64,000 nucleotides of DNA from Nageia nagi (lineage: Eukaryota > Pinophyta). Shown here piece by piece: positions 47,766 to 59,275 of this stretch. Position numbers and translations under genes: made by a program. Where the stretch lies: positions 29,574,001 to 29,638,000 of the forward strand of contig JBITNC010000002.1 of the NCBI GenBank assembly GCA_050084985.1, given 5' to 3'. Under the pieces are notes generated by a model that searched no databases, had not been told where the DNA came from, and saw nothing but the letters and a program-made list of their open reading frames with translations. Positions within the stretch are counted from its first letter, which is position 1; each line of letters opens with the position of its first letter.

Positions 47766-50548
47766 AAAAATAAAGGAGAAGTTTTTAAAAAAGAAAGTTT
47801 AAAAAAAAGAAGTTTTTTTTTTCTTTTTTTTTTTAAAAAGAAGGCAATTCAAGTGCATGATAAGTTTGCACTAACCTTTTATTTTCTCTTATATAATTTC
47901 AGTGAGAATCTTTTTAAGAAAAACAACAAAAGAGACAAGTTTTTTTTTTTAAATGAAATGTAAAGGATTTTAAAAAGGGGAAACTTTTTAAAAAAGGGGC
48001 ATATTACCCATTTTTTAGCACATGGGATATGGATTTTTTCTAAAAAAGTAAATGGGATATGATTTTCTAAAAAGTAAACATTCCTGTTGAATTATCCTAT
48101 ATTTACCAATTTTTGTCATGTGATAGTAAGTGTTAACATCAATTTTTAATTTTTTGGTAAAATATTTAAATACAAATGACACTAGTTGGTTAAACTTATC
48201 ATGTGCAAAATTTTGTTTTCCCACTTCATGAAAAGGAATATGATCTTTCCTAATTTTTCTTTAAAGTAAATCATATATGAAAATTATAACTTTGATATAT
48301 TTTTTTTATCTTTAATAGCTTTTTTAAGTAATAATGTTGCAATTATAGTATTTGATAAGTATCAAAATCTTTTCTTAAAGTTTTTGGATAAAATTTCAAG
48401 GTAAAATACTATGATAATTTGCAAATTATATGCCTTGTTTGGTATTTTTTAAAATAAAACGATCAAAGTTAATTTACAAAGCAATTAATTGCAACCATTA
48501 TTGTGCAGTCATTTTTTGCAAGTATTTCAATTTTTTTTAATGTTGGACATATAAAATCAATTTAATTGATAACATTAATTGATAATATCCAATATATTGA
48601 TAATTAAATTTGCATAATGTTAAAATGGAAACTTATGGATGTGCATTATGAAAATTTATTTAATTTTTATGCACTATCCTTTGGTTACAAATTAAGATTA
48701 ATTTATATTGCATAAGGATTTATTATATGCATTGAACTATGAATTGGCATTTGTTATATCAATGGTTAATATAGAAATTTTTGAACCTCCAAAATAATAA
48801 TGTTATGCATATTGTTTGAAGTAAAAGTTTATGTAAGCTTTCTTCAAACATTACTATCCTCATTAATTATACACATTATTTTTATCTTAGTTGGATGGAA
48901 TTGTTTTTTTTGAATACACATTCTTGTTGGAGTAGAGTTTGTAAACTTACTCAACATTGGAATTGTTGTGCATTAATCCTTAAATTGTTTTCTTATGCAC
49001 TTTGATTAATATACTTGTTGGATTAAAAAAAATTTAAACTTTTTCCACAAGTCTATATTGAGGATATTGATAATGCAATATTAACCTCGCTTTGGAAAGG
49101 AAGTGTATAAGTAAGAAATGTACATTCCTCTCTACATGTGAAGTTTTTTGTAATATGCTTCAATTTTTATGAATTTACCCTTAAGGGGAGGTAAAATCTA
49201 ACTATACTTCCATATTTTGAAAGAATATCCATATTGATGGATTATGCCATATTGCTAGCAAAAATATAAAATTTAAGCATTTTTTTTATCAAGAAGTAAA
49301 TTTTTTTATGGGACTTTGTGTTTATTGTCCATCAAAATAAGACTTTGTTGATAAATTTATCCTTAATAAGGAGTGAAGTAATGCTTGCATCATCTTTAGT
49401 AGGGTTGTGACTATAAGTATTAGCTTGGCATCTTTGTGATGACTTATAGGGTATTGTTTGCCACATTTTTACTTCTGTGTTAGAAAGTTTTATCCATGAT
49501 GATGGATTATTTAACACATTATTTCTTATAGTATATAGAGTGGTTAAAAAGGTTTGCCTTTCTTCACATTGCAATCTTTGATGAAAATTACATCCTTGTT
49601 GGATGAATGCTATCTTTTTCCATCATATAAATCTTAACTAGTAGCATGGTTAAGATGGCACCTTGACTCACTCTTAGTAAATTCAAGTTTATTTATTGTG
49701 GCATCTTGGCTCTCTCTTGGTAAAGTCAAGTTTATTTATTATGCAATCTTGGCTCACTCTTAGTAAAGTCAAGTTTATTTAGTATGTGGTTTATGCTTTG
49801 TAAGTTTTAACTTTGTATTTGGTCAAGTTCACATGAGTGGCTTAAAAATCTAAACTTATGGTTTAGTTCTATTATTTTTTTGATCATTTGTGACATGGTT
49901 AAGTTAACATAGTCACATAAGTATTTCTTTGGTGAAGTTGTCATCAAGGAGGAGAATCAAATTATGAAATATTATGTTATGATGACACCTTCATATACCT
50001 TCAACAAATACAGAATAATGATCTAAAACAAATAAATATAAAAATTAAAAATCAATTTTTTTTTGATAAAGATTGATGATATTTTTTATATCATTGGTTG
50101 AGAATGCATTAATATCACTTGGTTGATTGTGCATATGTGATGACTTGGTATATTTGATCAATTTATAGATGACATCTATCTTATATGTGTATATATGATG
50201 TATCTAGTTGATCTTATTTTTGAGTTGCTTGTAGTTTGTAGGTTCTTCTTGAGATTACAGGTTACTTCATGTATGTAAGCTCATGGAGGCTCTTCATGTC
50301 AACATGTTGTTGAATGACTAATCTTGTACAAAGAAACTATTTTTTTGATTAATGATAGTATTGTAAAACTATTTGTTAAAATGGTTAAGTAGTTGAGCCA
50401 TTGTAGAACCATATATATTCTATTACTTTCTCAAAGATGTAAAAAATTCTCATCTCCACTTATATCTCTTAGAGGAGAACTCTCTCTTACTTTCTCTCTT
50501 TTTTTTTTATCTTTTTGACTCTCTACCCAATTTTACATTAAAGAAGAG

Positions 50549-50999
50549 TGTTAGAGATTATAATGTAATATTGTGTAATATTTATTATGTAATATTTCTC
50601 TTTAATATATAAATTCACTTAATGCTTAAAGTATCTTTAGATACCTTAAAGCATTAAAAAAATAAAAATAGGAAGAGGAATAAATATAAAAACACCTTTA
50701 ACCTTACCCTTGGGTAAAAGGAAGGTTAAAGAGTAAGTTAGTTCTTAAAAATAGAGAGGTACTTCTCTCATTATGTAACTTGATCAAATATGATAATGCT
50801 TATCTTGAGAATTTGTATGAGAGTTATCTTATGAAAAAGTAATAGAATAATGGTTCAGAGTGGATGTACTTCCAAGAGATGGAGGAACCACTATACATTG
50901 TGTGATTATTTTTTACCTTTGCTAGATGGATGAATGGGACATTCTTATTGAAGAAAATCCAAGGAGATATTGGTTATATGGAATCCTTTAATTCCATTA
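50549..50999 (+). repeat. 3' LTR of element E
   Basis: 451 bp, TGTTAGAG to TTCCATTA (terminal CA changed to TA). Palindrome 50621-50655. Many substitutions relative to the 5' LTR, so the insertion is not recent. Confidence 0.92.
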
Positions 51000-51603
51000 G
51001 TAGAAATTTTTGAGTATCCTTATCCTCATTATCTCATACCTTTTATTTGTGCTGAAGATAGAGGTCATAAATATATGTCTTCAATCACATTGTGCAAAGG
51101 AGAATATTTTATCAAAAAAAGAGTACTAAATCATTTGTTTAATTTATTTTGGATACTTTATGATCCTAATGTAAATACTGGTGATCATGTCCTGCTTCAA
51201 TTTTGTGACATAGGACATAGAGTGCAGTTTCAACATTCTACTTCAAGCACTCTCAAGTTCCTTAGAGATCCTAATGAATTCACTACCGGCTATCAAGAAT
51301 GGTTAGCAATGTGGCTCCCTAGTAAAATTACATGGGATAATAAAATCTATGCAAATAATGGCCCTAATCATGCTTTCTCTCAAGAATACATTGTTAGATT
51401 TTGTTTTTGAAAATCATATTGCTTGGAAGATCCATAACAGTATTGAATTTACCAGATCCTCTTGTTATCGACCTAGAATTAATATTTCTGATAAGACCAT
51501 AATTCTATGGGATAATACATTCTCCAAGAAAAATATTCATGATTGGTTTTATCATAATGCATATGTTCCATCCTATTTTGTTCCTAAATTTCATCTTGCA
51601 TAA
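51000..51603 (+). pseudogene. Caulimovirid downstream ORF (function unknown), copy 1
   Basis: Two overlapping frames, 50970-51410 and 51349-51603, carry one protein split by a frameshift near 51400. Phrases such as EDRGHKYMSSITLCKGEYFI and GYQEWLAMWLPSKITWDNKI recur in copy 2 at 55418-54873, so it was a real viral gene. It lies 3' of RNase H. I recognise no domain. Its first codons were separated by element E. Confidence 0.7.
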
Positions 51604-52013
51604 GTTCATACACAAAGATTTAGATGCCACCTAGTTATGGTGGATAATGAAGATCACGAAGACCATACACATGTCCAAATTATGACACCTGGATCTTCTC
51701 CAAGTGTAAGTGATTCATATTCTCCTCCATCATCTTTCAAAAGTGATTTGGACATACACTTAGAATAAGTGAAAGACATCATGGACCCATAATCTATGTA
51801 GCCATATTCCTACCTTATCGAGATGTGATAATATAATGGATCCCATAATAGCTTCCCAATGATGCCATGGGTGTTGGCATCCACTAATAATCTTTATCCT
51901 CCATATGGATAAATTTGCTTCATGTCACCTTCATCTACTATTACTCATATGGGGTATCTTTCATGGTGGAGATTTAGATCTAGAATATAATAGATCTAGG
52001 CCATCCATAAGGT

Positions 52014-52022
52014 TATAAATAA
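52014..52022 (+). promoter_or_regulatory. TATA box in the caulimovirid intergenic region
   Basis: TATAAATAA, conserved at the equivalent place in copy 2 (54355-54363, minus). Its position between the downstream ORF and the primer-like site fits the pregenomic RNA promoter of the family. Confidence 0.55.
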
Positions 52023-52453
52023 GGGAATACCAAAGTCATTTGATATTAGGTGTTTGGAATTCATCTTAGGTTTAGTAGAATAGTAAGACCTATGAAACTT
52101 GTGTTCATAGCACACTGCTATCCTTGCTTATAGGGTTTGAGATTAGAAGCTATGGCTAGTTAAGTCATTTGTAGTGTGTCAAGACTCAAAATAATTTATT
52201 CTGAATGTATGTACATGTTTTGGCAAAGTTTCAATATAAGAAATCTTTCTTGCAAAATCTTGGTCTATGTTCATTATGTCAATATATTACATGTAGAAAT
52301 TTTTTTGGAGAAGATATTTCACCTTGAAAGCATCTAGGAAGGGAGGCTGTTAAGTTGAGTGAGTGAGTTGCTACCTTCAACAACCAAGAAGCATGAGGAT
52401 ATTGACTTTAGGGAGCTAAAGCTAAGCCCAAATAAGTAAGTTCACCTTGAAAT

Positions 52454-52465
52454 TTGTATCAAATC
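52454..52465 (+). promoter_or_regulatory. Degenerate tRNA-iMet primer site of the caulimovirid
   Basis: TTGTATCAAATC matches 9 of 12 positions of TGGTATCAGAGC and lies about 440 bases after the TATA box and 120 before the long frame. The family primes with tRNA-iMet, so position and wording agree, but the match is imperfect. Confidence 0.45.
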
Positions 52466-52580
52466 TATGGTTGTTTACATGCAATAGGAACGATTGGGAG
52501 GGTCTTTACACACTATGTTATGTCTTAATTGACATTAGAAAAGTCAAGCCTTCTTTCATCTTGATTCCCATAATTTACAG

Positions 52581-53528
52581 GTGAATAAAGTATTTCTCTG
52601 GTCTAGTAGTATAGTTGAGTTTAATCCTACTAGACCTAATTTCCATTTTGACATTCCTTTTGTGAATATCATCCAAATTTTTATTGATTATATAGATGGT
52701 ACTCCTAGTACTAGTAATTGTCCATTTCCTCTAGAAGAGTTCACTGGTGAGATGCTACTTATAGAAGAAGTTCCTACAGAGGAACAAACCCTTTCTTCTA
52801 TTTATTGTATAATCAAGACACCTACCCTCTTACCTAAATCTATATATTTTGAAAAGAGTGTTATGTCTAAACTAGCCAATAAAGTCTATGCTAGTTTATC
52901 TAAGTCTCATAAAATAAGCACTTTCAAGTCAAACTTTCATGCTTATGTAAAAATTGTTGAGTTTAATTTGACATATATCCCTAGTCAAGACAAACAGATC
53001 AATATCCTTTGCTTGTTTGATGATAATGATACTAAGTCCATTCTATCTACATGTAGCCAAGGTTTCGACTATTTCCATTTTGTAGGAATGCATATTTCAG
53101 TAAATCCTTTATTTCATGCCCAATTAAGACACTTACTATTTACTATTGTGTGTGATATTCAAAATAAACATTTTCCAAATGATTTTCGATTGAATGGTAT
53201 CTCCAAATTTAATGATGGTGATAATGTTATTCCCTATTGTTATGAATTCTTTCCTAAAATGACCATCAACCTTACAGACCATGCTTCCAAGCAAGGCTTT
53301 CCACATGGGTCTCTTAATTGTTATTCTATTCTAACAAGTATGTTTGGTATTCAATGGAATAGCACTTTCCACTATGCTAACTATAACATCCAAGTTGCAT
53401 GTACTCTTACTCAAACCAATACACCCTCCATTGTAAAAAATATTCCTTTTGCAAAACTATTTTTGGCATTAATTCTCTTAGTCATGGTGTTATTTCCACT
53501 ATTCCCATTCTGGATCAATGGAATTTAG
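52581..53528 (+). pseudogene. Start of the caulimovirid main frame, probable movement-protein region
   Basis: 315 open codons with no in-frame ATG at the beginning (first codon GTG), so the true start is uncertain. It lies directly after the intergenic region, where caulimovirid movement proteins sit. Composition and the alternating hydrophobic pattern around residues 105-185 could fit a 30K-type movement protein, but I see no motif that proves it. A stop at 53526 is followed by further in-frame-like sequence to about 53690, so the frame was once longer. The coat, protease and RT parts are missing from this copy. Confidence 0.5.
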
Positions 53529-53699
53529 ACTATCAAAAGGTTGCATTACCTTCTATGCTTTAATTTCAATAACCTATTCTTCATACTGAAGTCAACCTTA
53601 TGCATATTAGTCCTCCTCAATCCCAATATGCTCATATTAGTCACACTAGTTTGGGGTATCACACCTCACATCCCTCTTTTTCCTTAAAGTAGCTAACAA

Positions 53700-53924
53700 A
53701 GTGTGGTGACATTTGGATTAATTATTCTCTTAACTTGTTAATATATTTAGTTCTTTTATTCTTAGATTCAAGTTTATTTTCTTTAACTACTACTTTATGA
53801 TAAGCATAATGCTTATTTGTATAGTCTTGGACACTATATTCACACTAAGGAACATAGGTTTGCCATTGGCAAAACTTAATAGTTTTTTGTTGTATCTGAT
53901 CATTAGATGAAACTATCAAGGTGA
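53700..53924. other. Junction between the two caulimovirid copies
   Basis: Copy 1 sequence fades out after about 53690, and minus-strand copy 2 begins near 53905-53925, close to its own equivalent of the primer site. The short stretch between them has no recognisable content. Confidence 0.5.
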
Positions 53925-54354
53925 CCTTCCTTGTTTGGGCTTGACTATAGCTACCTAATGTCAATATCCTCACACTTCTTGGTTACTATAGGCAAGGACT
54001 TGCTCACTCAACTTAATGGCCTCCATGCCTACATTCTATCAAGGCAAAATGTCTTCTCTAGCAAACTCTCTACATGTAATATATTAACATAATGAACATA
54101 AACCAATATTTTGCAAGAAATATTTCTTATATTGGACTTTTCTAGAATATGTACATACATTTAAAATAAACTATTCTAAGTGTTGACACACTACAAATGA
54201 TTTAGCTAGCCATAGCTTCTAATCTCAAACCCTATAAGCAAGTATAACAGTGTGCTACAAACATGGGTTTCATAGGTCTTACTATGCTGCTAAACCTAAG
54301 ACTATCTAAAATTGAATGCCAAACATCAAATATCAAATGAATAGGGTATTCCCT

Positions 54355-54363
54355 TATTTATAA
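54355..54363 (-). promoter_or_regulatory. TATA box, caulimovirid copy 2
   Basis: TATAAATAA on minus, equivalent to 52014-52022 in copy 1 with similar flanks. Confidence 0.55.
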
Positions 54364-54872
54364 CCTTATGGATGGAATAGATCTATTAGATTCCAGATCT
54401 AAATCTCCACTGTGAAGGATACCCTATAGGAGTAACAATAGATGGAGGTGACATAAAGTAACTTTATGCATATGGTGGATAAAGATTATTATGGATGCCA
54501 ACACTCATGGCATCATTAGGAAGCTATTACGGGCTCCATCATCTTATCACATCTTGATAAGATAGGAATATGGATACATACGTTATGGGCCCATGATGCC
54601 TTTTGCTTATTTTGAGTGTATGTTCAAATCATCATCGAGAGATGGTGGAGGGTAATCTAAATCACTTACACTTGGAGAATACTTAGGTGCCAGAACTTGG
54701 ACATGTGTATGGTCTCCGTGATCTTCATTATCTACCATAACTAGGTGGCATTTGAATCTTCATGTATGAACTTATGTAAGATGAAATTCAAGAATAGACC
54801 AAGATGGAATATATGCATTATAATAAAACTAATTATGAATAGTTTTCCTAGAGAATGTATTATCCCACCAAA

Positions 54873-55430
54873 TTATGGTCTTACATAAATATTAGTTCTA
54901 GCTAGATAATAAGAGGATCTAGTAAATTCAATATTATTATGGATATCCCAAGGAATATGATTTTCAACAAAAAATTTAACAATATCTTCTTGAGAGAAAG
55001 TATGATTAGGTCCATTATCTACATAAATTTTATTATCCAATGTAATTCTACTAGGGATCCACATTGCTAACCATTCTTGATAGCTATTGTTGAATTCATT
55101 AGGGTCTCTAGGGAACCCGAGAGTGCCTAGAGTAGAATGTTGAAACTGCACTCTATGTCTTATGTCACAAAACTGAAGCAAGACATGATCACTAGTATAT
55201 GCATTAGGATCCTAAAATCTCTAAGATAAATTAAACAAATGATCTAGTGCTCTTTTTCTAATGAAATATTCTCCTCTACACAATGTGACAAAAGACATAT
55301 ATTTATGACCTCTATCTTCAACACAAATAGAGGGCATGAGATAAGGAGGATAAGGATACTCAAGATTTTTGCCATATGTATTAGAGGGTCTCATGATAGT
55401 TATGAACATATTATCCATAAGCTAGCGTTG
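54873..55430 (-). pseudogene. Caulimovirid downstream ORF (function unknown), copy 2
   Basis: Frames 55418-55221 and 55181-54873 correspond to 51000-51603 in copy 1, with stops between them near 55215. Shared phrases include EDRGHKYMS, CRGEYFI, QFQHST and NNGPNH-like NGPNHTFSQED. Unlike copy 1, its beginning is intact (about 55430), because no element split it here. Confidence 0.7.
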
Positions 55431-55599
55431 AGAAGTAGAACATTCTCGTATTCTAGTATGCTAGTCTATTTATCATAGACTAGATCTAACCACTTTCTAC
55501 AAAATTAACATGATAAAGTGGTTTGGTGTGTGTTTATTCATACACAAATTTACATGCATGTATATACAACACATTAAATCCTTATGGAGTTACTAGTTT

Positions 55600-56200
55600 A
55601 GAATAAGGAGGGCTTCTCTAGATAAAAAATCAACAACTACATTTTTGATTCCTTTATAATACTCAAATGTGATATCAAAGCATGAGAAGAAAGACTAAAG
55701 CCTTACCATAAGTGCTAAAGTAGAGTCTTATGCAAGTTTACCTTTGTATTCGATTCATTTGGAAGCTGTGTTGGAGGTAGATTAACACATTTGTCTTTAA
55801 TTATTTTTATAGCAACAATATATTTTTTAGTCCACGCTAGAGGATCTTTTTGAAGTCTCTCATTAAGGATTTTCTGATCAAGTACCAATTTCTCATAGAA
55901 TGGAGAGACATAATTGCAGCAAGCAAGAAACCTTTGAAATTATTTCTTGTTGCTAATTTTGTCAAGAAAATTATGTACACAAGGAAAACACATGTGGTTG
56001 TAATTGTACAGAGCCATTGTTGATCTTACTCCCCAAAAACTCAATATTAGTTTGGAACAAATTCATATTTTTATCAAAAAGGACTAAGCCATGAGCAACA
56101 ACTAATTCTTTGAAAATCTTTAAATGTTTGAAGTGCTCATCTAAAGACTTTGAAGCAATAAGGATATCATCTATGTACCAGATGGTAAAGTCTTATACCT
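55600..56200 (-). pseudogene. Caulimovirid RT end and deleted RNase H, copy 2
   Basis: At about 56195-56158 the RT active site reads IWYIDDILIASK with both aspartates present, but in a different frame from the RT fragment upstream. The thumb follows. The RNase H core is missing: sequence jumps at TACCTT (55739-55744 on plus) from the segment before the catalytic core to its C-terminal part. Confidence 0.75.
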
Positions 56201-56529
56201 TTTCTAAGAAGATGTTGTCCATTATTTTTTTGAAATTTTGATGGAGCATTTTTTAGGATGAATGGCATGATATTCCATTCATAGTGCATGTATAAAATTG
56301 CTACCACAAAGCTAGTCTTATATTGATCTTCTTCTTTGATTCCTAGTTGCCAGAAACATGATTTTAAATCAAACTTGGAGAAGACAACACAATCTTGTAG
56401 AGCTTTATTTAGAGGTTTATAATTACTAACCAGACATTTCTTACCTTTGACAATTTTAGAATATTTTTCTACATAAAATTTAAAGTAATCCCAACTAGAA
56501 GATGATTTTTTAATTAGCTTCTTTTTCAA
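56167..56529 (-). pseudogene. Caulimovirid reverse transcriptase fingers/palm, copy 2
   Basis: The 120-codon frame reads VSNYKPLNKAL, then FSKFDLKSCFWQLGIKEED, then YEWNIMPFILKNAPSKFQ, the characteristic succession of caulimovirid RT. About 20 residues between the first two motifs are missing, indicating an internal deletion. A frameshift separates it from the YIDD segment. Confidence 0.88.
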
Positions 56530-56799
56530 GAGTTTTTTGATTTATTTTATCATTGCTTACTTATCTTCAACAAACATTGCAATATAGTTAGCCTTAGTAG
56601 GGACTTTCATTTTTTCATCTTTCAATTGTAGACTAATTTCGTAATATTCTTGGCTCTAGAAAGCTTGGGGCTCTTCTAAACAATATTTTATTAGAGACTC
56701 TTGAAAGTGATTGATATCATTTTTTCTCCTTTGAATCGAAGACTATGCATTGACTCTTGTTTTTTCTAGGCTCATAATAGATAATCTATTTTTGATTGA

Positions 56800-57350
56800 T
56801 TTTCTTAGGAATGAAATTTGATCTTTTTTGCTAATCATCATATATGGGCACTCTAAAATACCATTTTTTAAAGTAATTTAGAAGGTGATTTGTGTGAAGG
56901 TTATACAGACATATTTCTCAAATAAGTCAAATCCTAAACTCATTCCAATCACTGAATCTAATACTAAAAAATCATGGAAAAAATATTTTTCATACAAAAT
57001 GAATCTCAAATTTTTAACTTGAGCTTTGGCTTGAACCATGAAACCATGAATGGAGCTAAAGATACAAAATTAAGGAATAATGCATCCATGATGAACAATA
57101 TGAGGATGAATAATACTGGAAGTAGCTCTAGTATCTGAGCAAGAGTTGACCTCTTAGGTGAGGACAGGAGTAAGAAATACATCTACCTTAATTTCCTTTA
57201 GGCTTGCTATAATCAACTTTACTTTTGGAATCTCAAGATTAATTGGTTCTTCTAGTAGTGGTGATGGATCATCAAGAATAAGAGATTTAACTTGTTCTTT
57301 AGTGAGAATTCTACTTGGATTGATTTCATTAGCAGAATTTGACTTCAAGT
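56800..57350 (-). pseudogene. Caulimovirid aspartic protease region, copy 2
   Basis: Near 57130 a minus frame reads SCSDTRATSSIIHP, the D-T-G-A protease site with glycine changed to arginine. The preceding frame 57348-57154 and the following region to about 56800 are consistent in position. Stop codons interrupt it. Confidence 0.7.
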
Positions 57351-57749
57351 ATGATTCACCATGATCATTAGATGATCCTTGAGTCTAGTGTGTTCCAGGT
57401 TGCATCTCCTAATAGAGATCAAATTTTTCTTTTTCTAATTGATCTACTCTTTGTTCCAATGTATCTATCCTCTTTAGTTCTCTTTTGAGATTTTGAATCT
57501 CTTGAGGGATAATAAGTGTCTTCATTTTTGCTTCTTCCATAATTTTTGCATATGTGGAAGAGGAGTAGCTCGTACTAATTGAGAAGGATTTTCATGCAGC
57601 TTTAATTCATTTATGTGAGCTTCAATCATTTTAGTAGCATAATTATTGGATGGAGCTCTAGGCCATTGGCTAATAAGGTTTTGAACAGTATCCTGAGGAA
57701 GTCTTGCAATTTATTTCAGATTTGTGAGATGCATCCTTCTCATCATGTA

Positions 57750-58080
57750 CCCCTAATGAATACGGCACTCATAATCTGAAGCTGATTTATACTTTGTGTT
57801 AGAGTCAAACTGGTAAGACTCATTAGAATTGTTTTCCATTGTATATTCATTAGAATTTGACTCTATATCAAATTCTTCTTCAATATAATCAAAATACTCA
57901 AAATACAAATCCCATTCATCAAAATTTATAGGCTTATTACCTCTCATTGCTTTAAGCCTATGCATCATGGATTTGATTTGCTTCTTTTTGGGCTTTGTAC
58001 AACTAGAAGCAAAATGACCTTTCTCACCATAATTGAAACAAGTTTTTCCACTAATGCCTTGATCTCATTTTTTGAACTTA
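57750..58080 (-). pseudogene. Caulimovirid coat-protein zinc knuckle and acidic tail, copy 2
   Basis: A minus frame near 58040-57995 reads CFNYGEKGHFASSC, the CCHC knuckle with the second cysteine changed to tyrosine. The acidic frame 57968-57753 follows (EWDLYFEYFDYIEEEFD). A knuckle followed by an acidic segment and then protease is the usual order in caulimovirid polyproteins. Confidence 0.75.
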
Positions 58081-58551
58081 TGAGGTATTTTGGAAAATCT
58101 CTATTTAGGATAGCAAGAGTGGGGCTTGGCTATCTTCTAGTTGGACTTATTTACATATGATCTATTTTCATATGGCTTTCTTTATTTTTTCTTTATGTTT
58201 TCTTTGTCTTACAACCATAATTAGGAAAAAATTGCTTTTTGCAGACAAAGGGAGTAATGCCAAAATCTCTAGTTGTGACTACTTTAATGGCTCTTTGACC
58301 AACACACAACTCACTAATGGCCTTTTTCACATCCTAATTTATGTATCTCTGTAGATTCCTACATAGTAAATCCTTGAAGTAAAGCCCCGGGGTACTTTAC
58401 TTCAATCATGGATTTATTTTAAGATCCCCGGGAGTTTTTCCGGAGCAGATAAAGCAGCCCTGAGTCAGAGCAAAGTTTCCCGGAATGGAATGGAGACGTT
58501 GCGGAGGATAAGATAGTCATATTTTGGTGAAGACCGGATTTCGGAACAAAA

Positions 58552-59275
58552 TGATGTCAGCAAGGCGGTCAGATTTCGGCAAGGACCAAGTTCCGGAAAA
58601 GACGAAGTAAGCACAAGTGTATCCGGGAAACAAAGCATTCCGGATATATGAAGATGACGTCTGCAAGGAGTAACTTCGTATCCGGAGCCTTTGAGTAAAG
58701 CATTCCGGAGAAATAAGAGGGTGATGTCAGCAGGTAGCGACTTAGTATCCGAAGCCATAAAGGAAAACATTCCGGAGGAAAGAAAGATGACGTCACAGGC
58801 GAAACGACGTTCACATTTTGAATAAGAACCGGATTCCGGAGATGATGAGTTCATCAAAGGGAACTAAAAGGCCCGGAATCAGTGCATGGAGCATTCCGGA
58901 CATATGAAGGTGATGTCACAGGTACAACAGAGTTCATATCTTGAAGGAAATCAGACCCCGGAAGCGATGAAGTCTACACCGTCTTCTCTGGAAGGCGAAG
59001 CGTTCCGGAAGTCCGGAAATGACGTCACATGGAAAGGCAAAGTCTACATTCACAAAGGAAACCGGAGCCCGGAACAGATGACATCAGCAAAGAGAAATTT
59101 AGCATCCGGAACCAGCGAGCGGGAAATTCCAGATATTCAAAGGTGACGTCACAAGGAGATATAAAGTTTACATTCATAAAGCAAACCGGAGCCCGGAATG
59201 GATGACATCATCAAGGAGCAATTTAGTGTCCGGAGCCAGTGAATAAAGAAGTCCGGAGATTCAAGGCTGACGTCA
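58552..59275 (+). promoter_or_regulatory. Array of ten TGACGTCA-type sites in U3
   Basis: Starts at 58552, 58655, 58722, 58788, 58911, 59020, 59079, 59144, 59203 and 59268. Four are exact TGACGTCA, three are TGATGTCA, two TGACATCA and one TGACGTCT. Between them lie TTCCGGA or CCGGA motifs. TGACGTCA is the palindromic target of plant TGA-type bZIP factors. The array ends about 290 bp before the TATA box. Confidence 0.85.

Larger units (their letters stand above)
46585..50999 (+). mobile_element. Element E: non-autonomous LTR retrotransposon inside the caulimovirid
   Basis: LTRs 46585-47047 and 50549-50999 bound a 3.5-kb interior with no gag or pol. The target duplication GTAGA is perfect (46580-46584 and 51000-51004). 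Primer site TGGTATGAGAGAC at 47050-47062; AAAGAAGAG polypurine tract at 50540-50548. The interior follows element D closely (same order of ATGCATGCATGA block, TTAATTATTAA-rich stretch, AAGTTTACTCAACATTGG, triple GACTCACTCTTAGTAAA repeats at 49660-49770, ACTATAAGTATTAGC core). It lacks the GC-rich array of D and has an A/T-rich ATGCAT array instead. It splits caulimovirid copy 1, so it is the younger of the two. Confidence 0.93.
51000..53700 (+). mobile_element. Endogenous caulimovirid copy 1, right part
   Basis: Continues from 46584 after removing element E. Order: a frame of unknown function (51000-51603), an intergenic region with TATA box and primer-like site (51604-52580), then the start of the main frame (52581-53528). 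This order, RNase H, extra frame, intergenic region, main frame, fits a circular caulimovirid genome with a second ORF after the polyprotein, as in Florendovirus-type genomes. Genus assignment is inference. Confidence 0.75.

Noticed and set aside
47610-47963. 117-codon lysine-rich plus-strand frame in element E
   Set aside because: Produced by A-runs and the ATGCAT array; no counterpart frame in the related element D.
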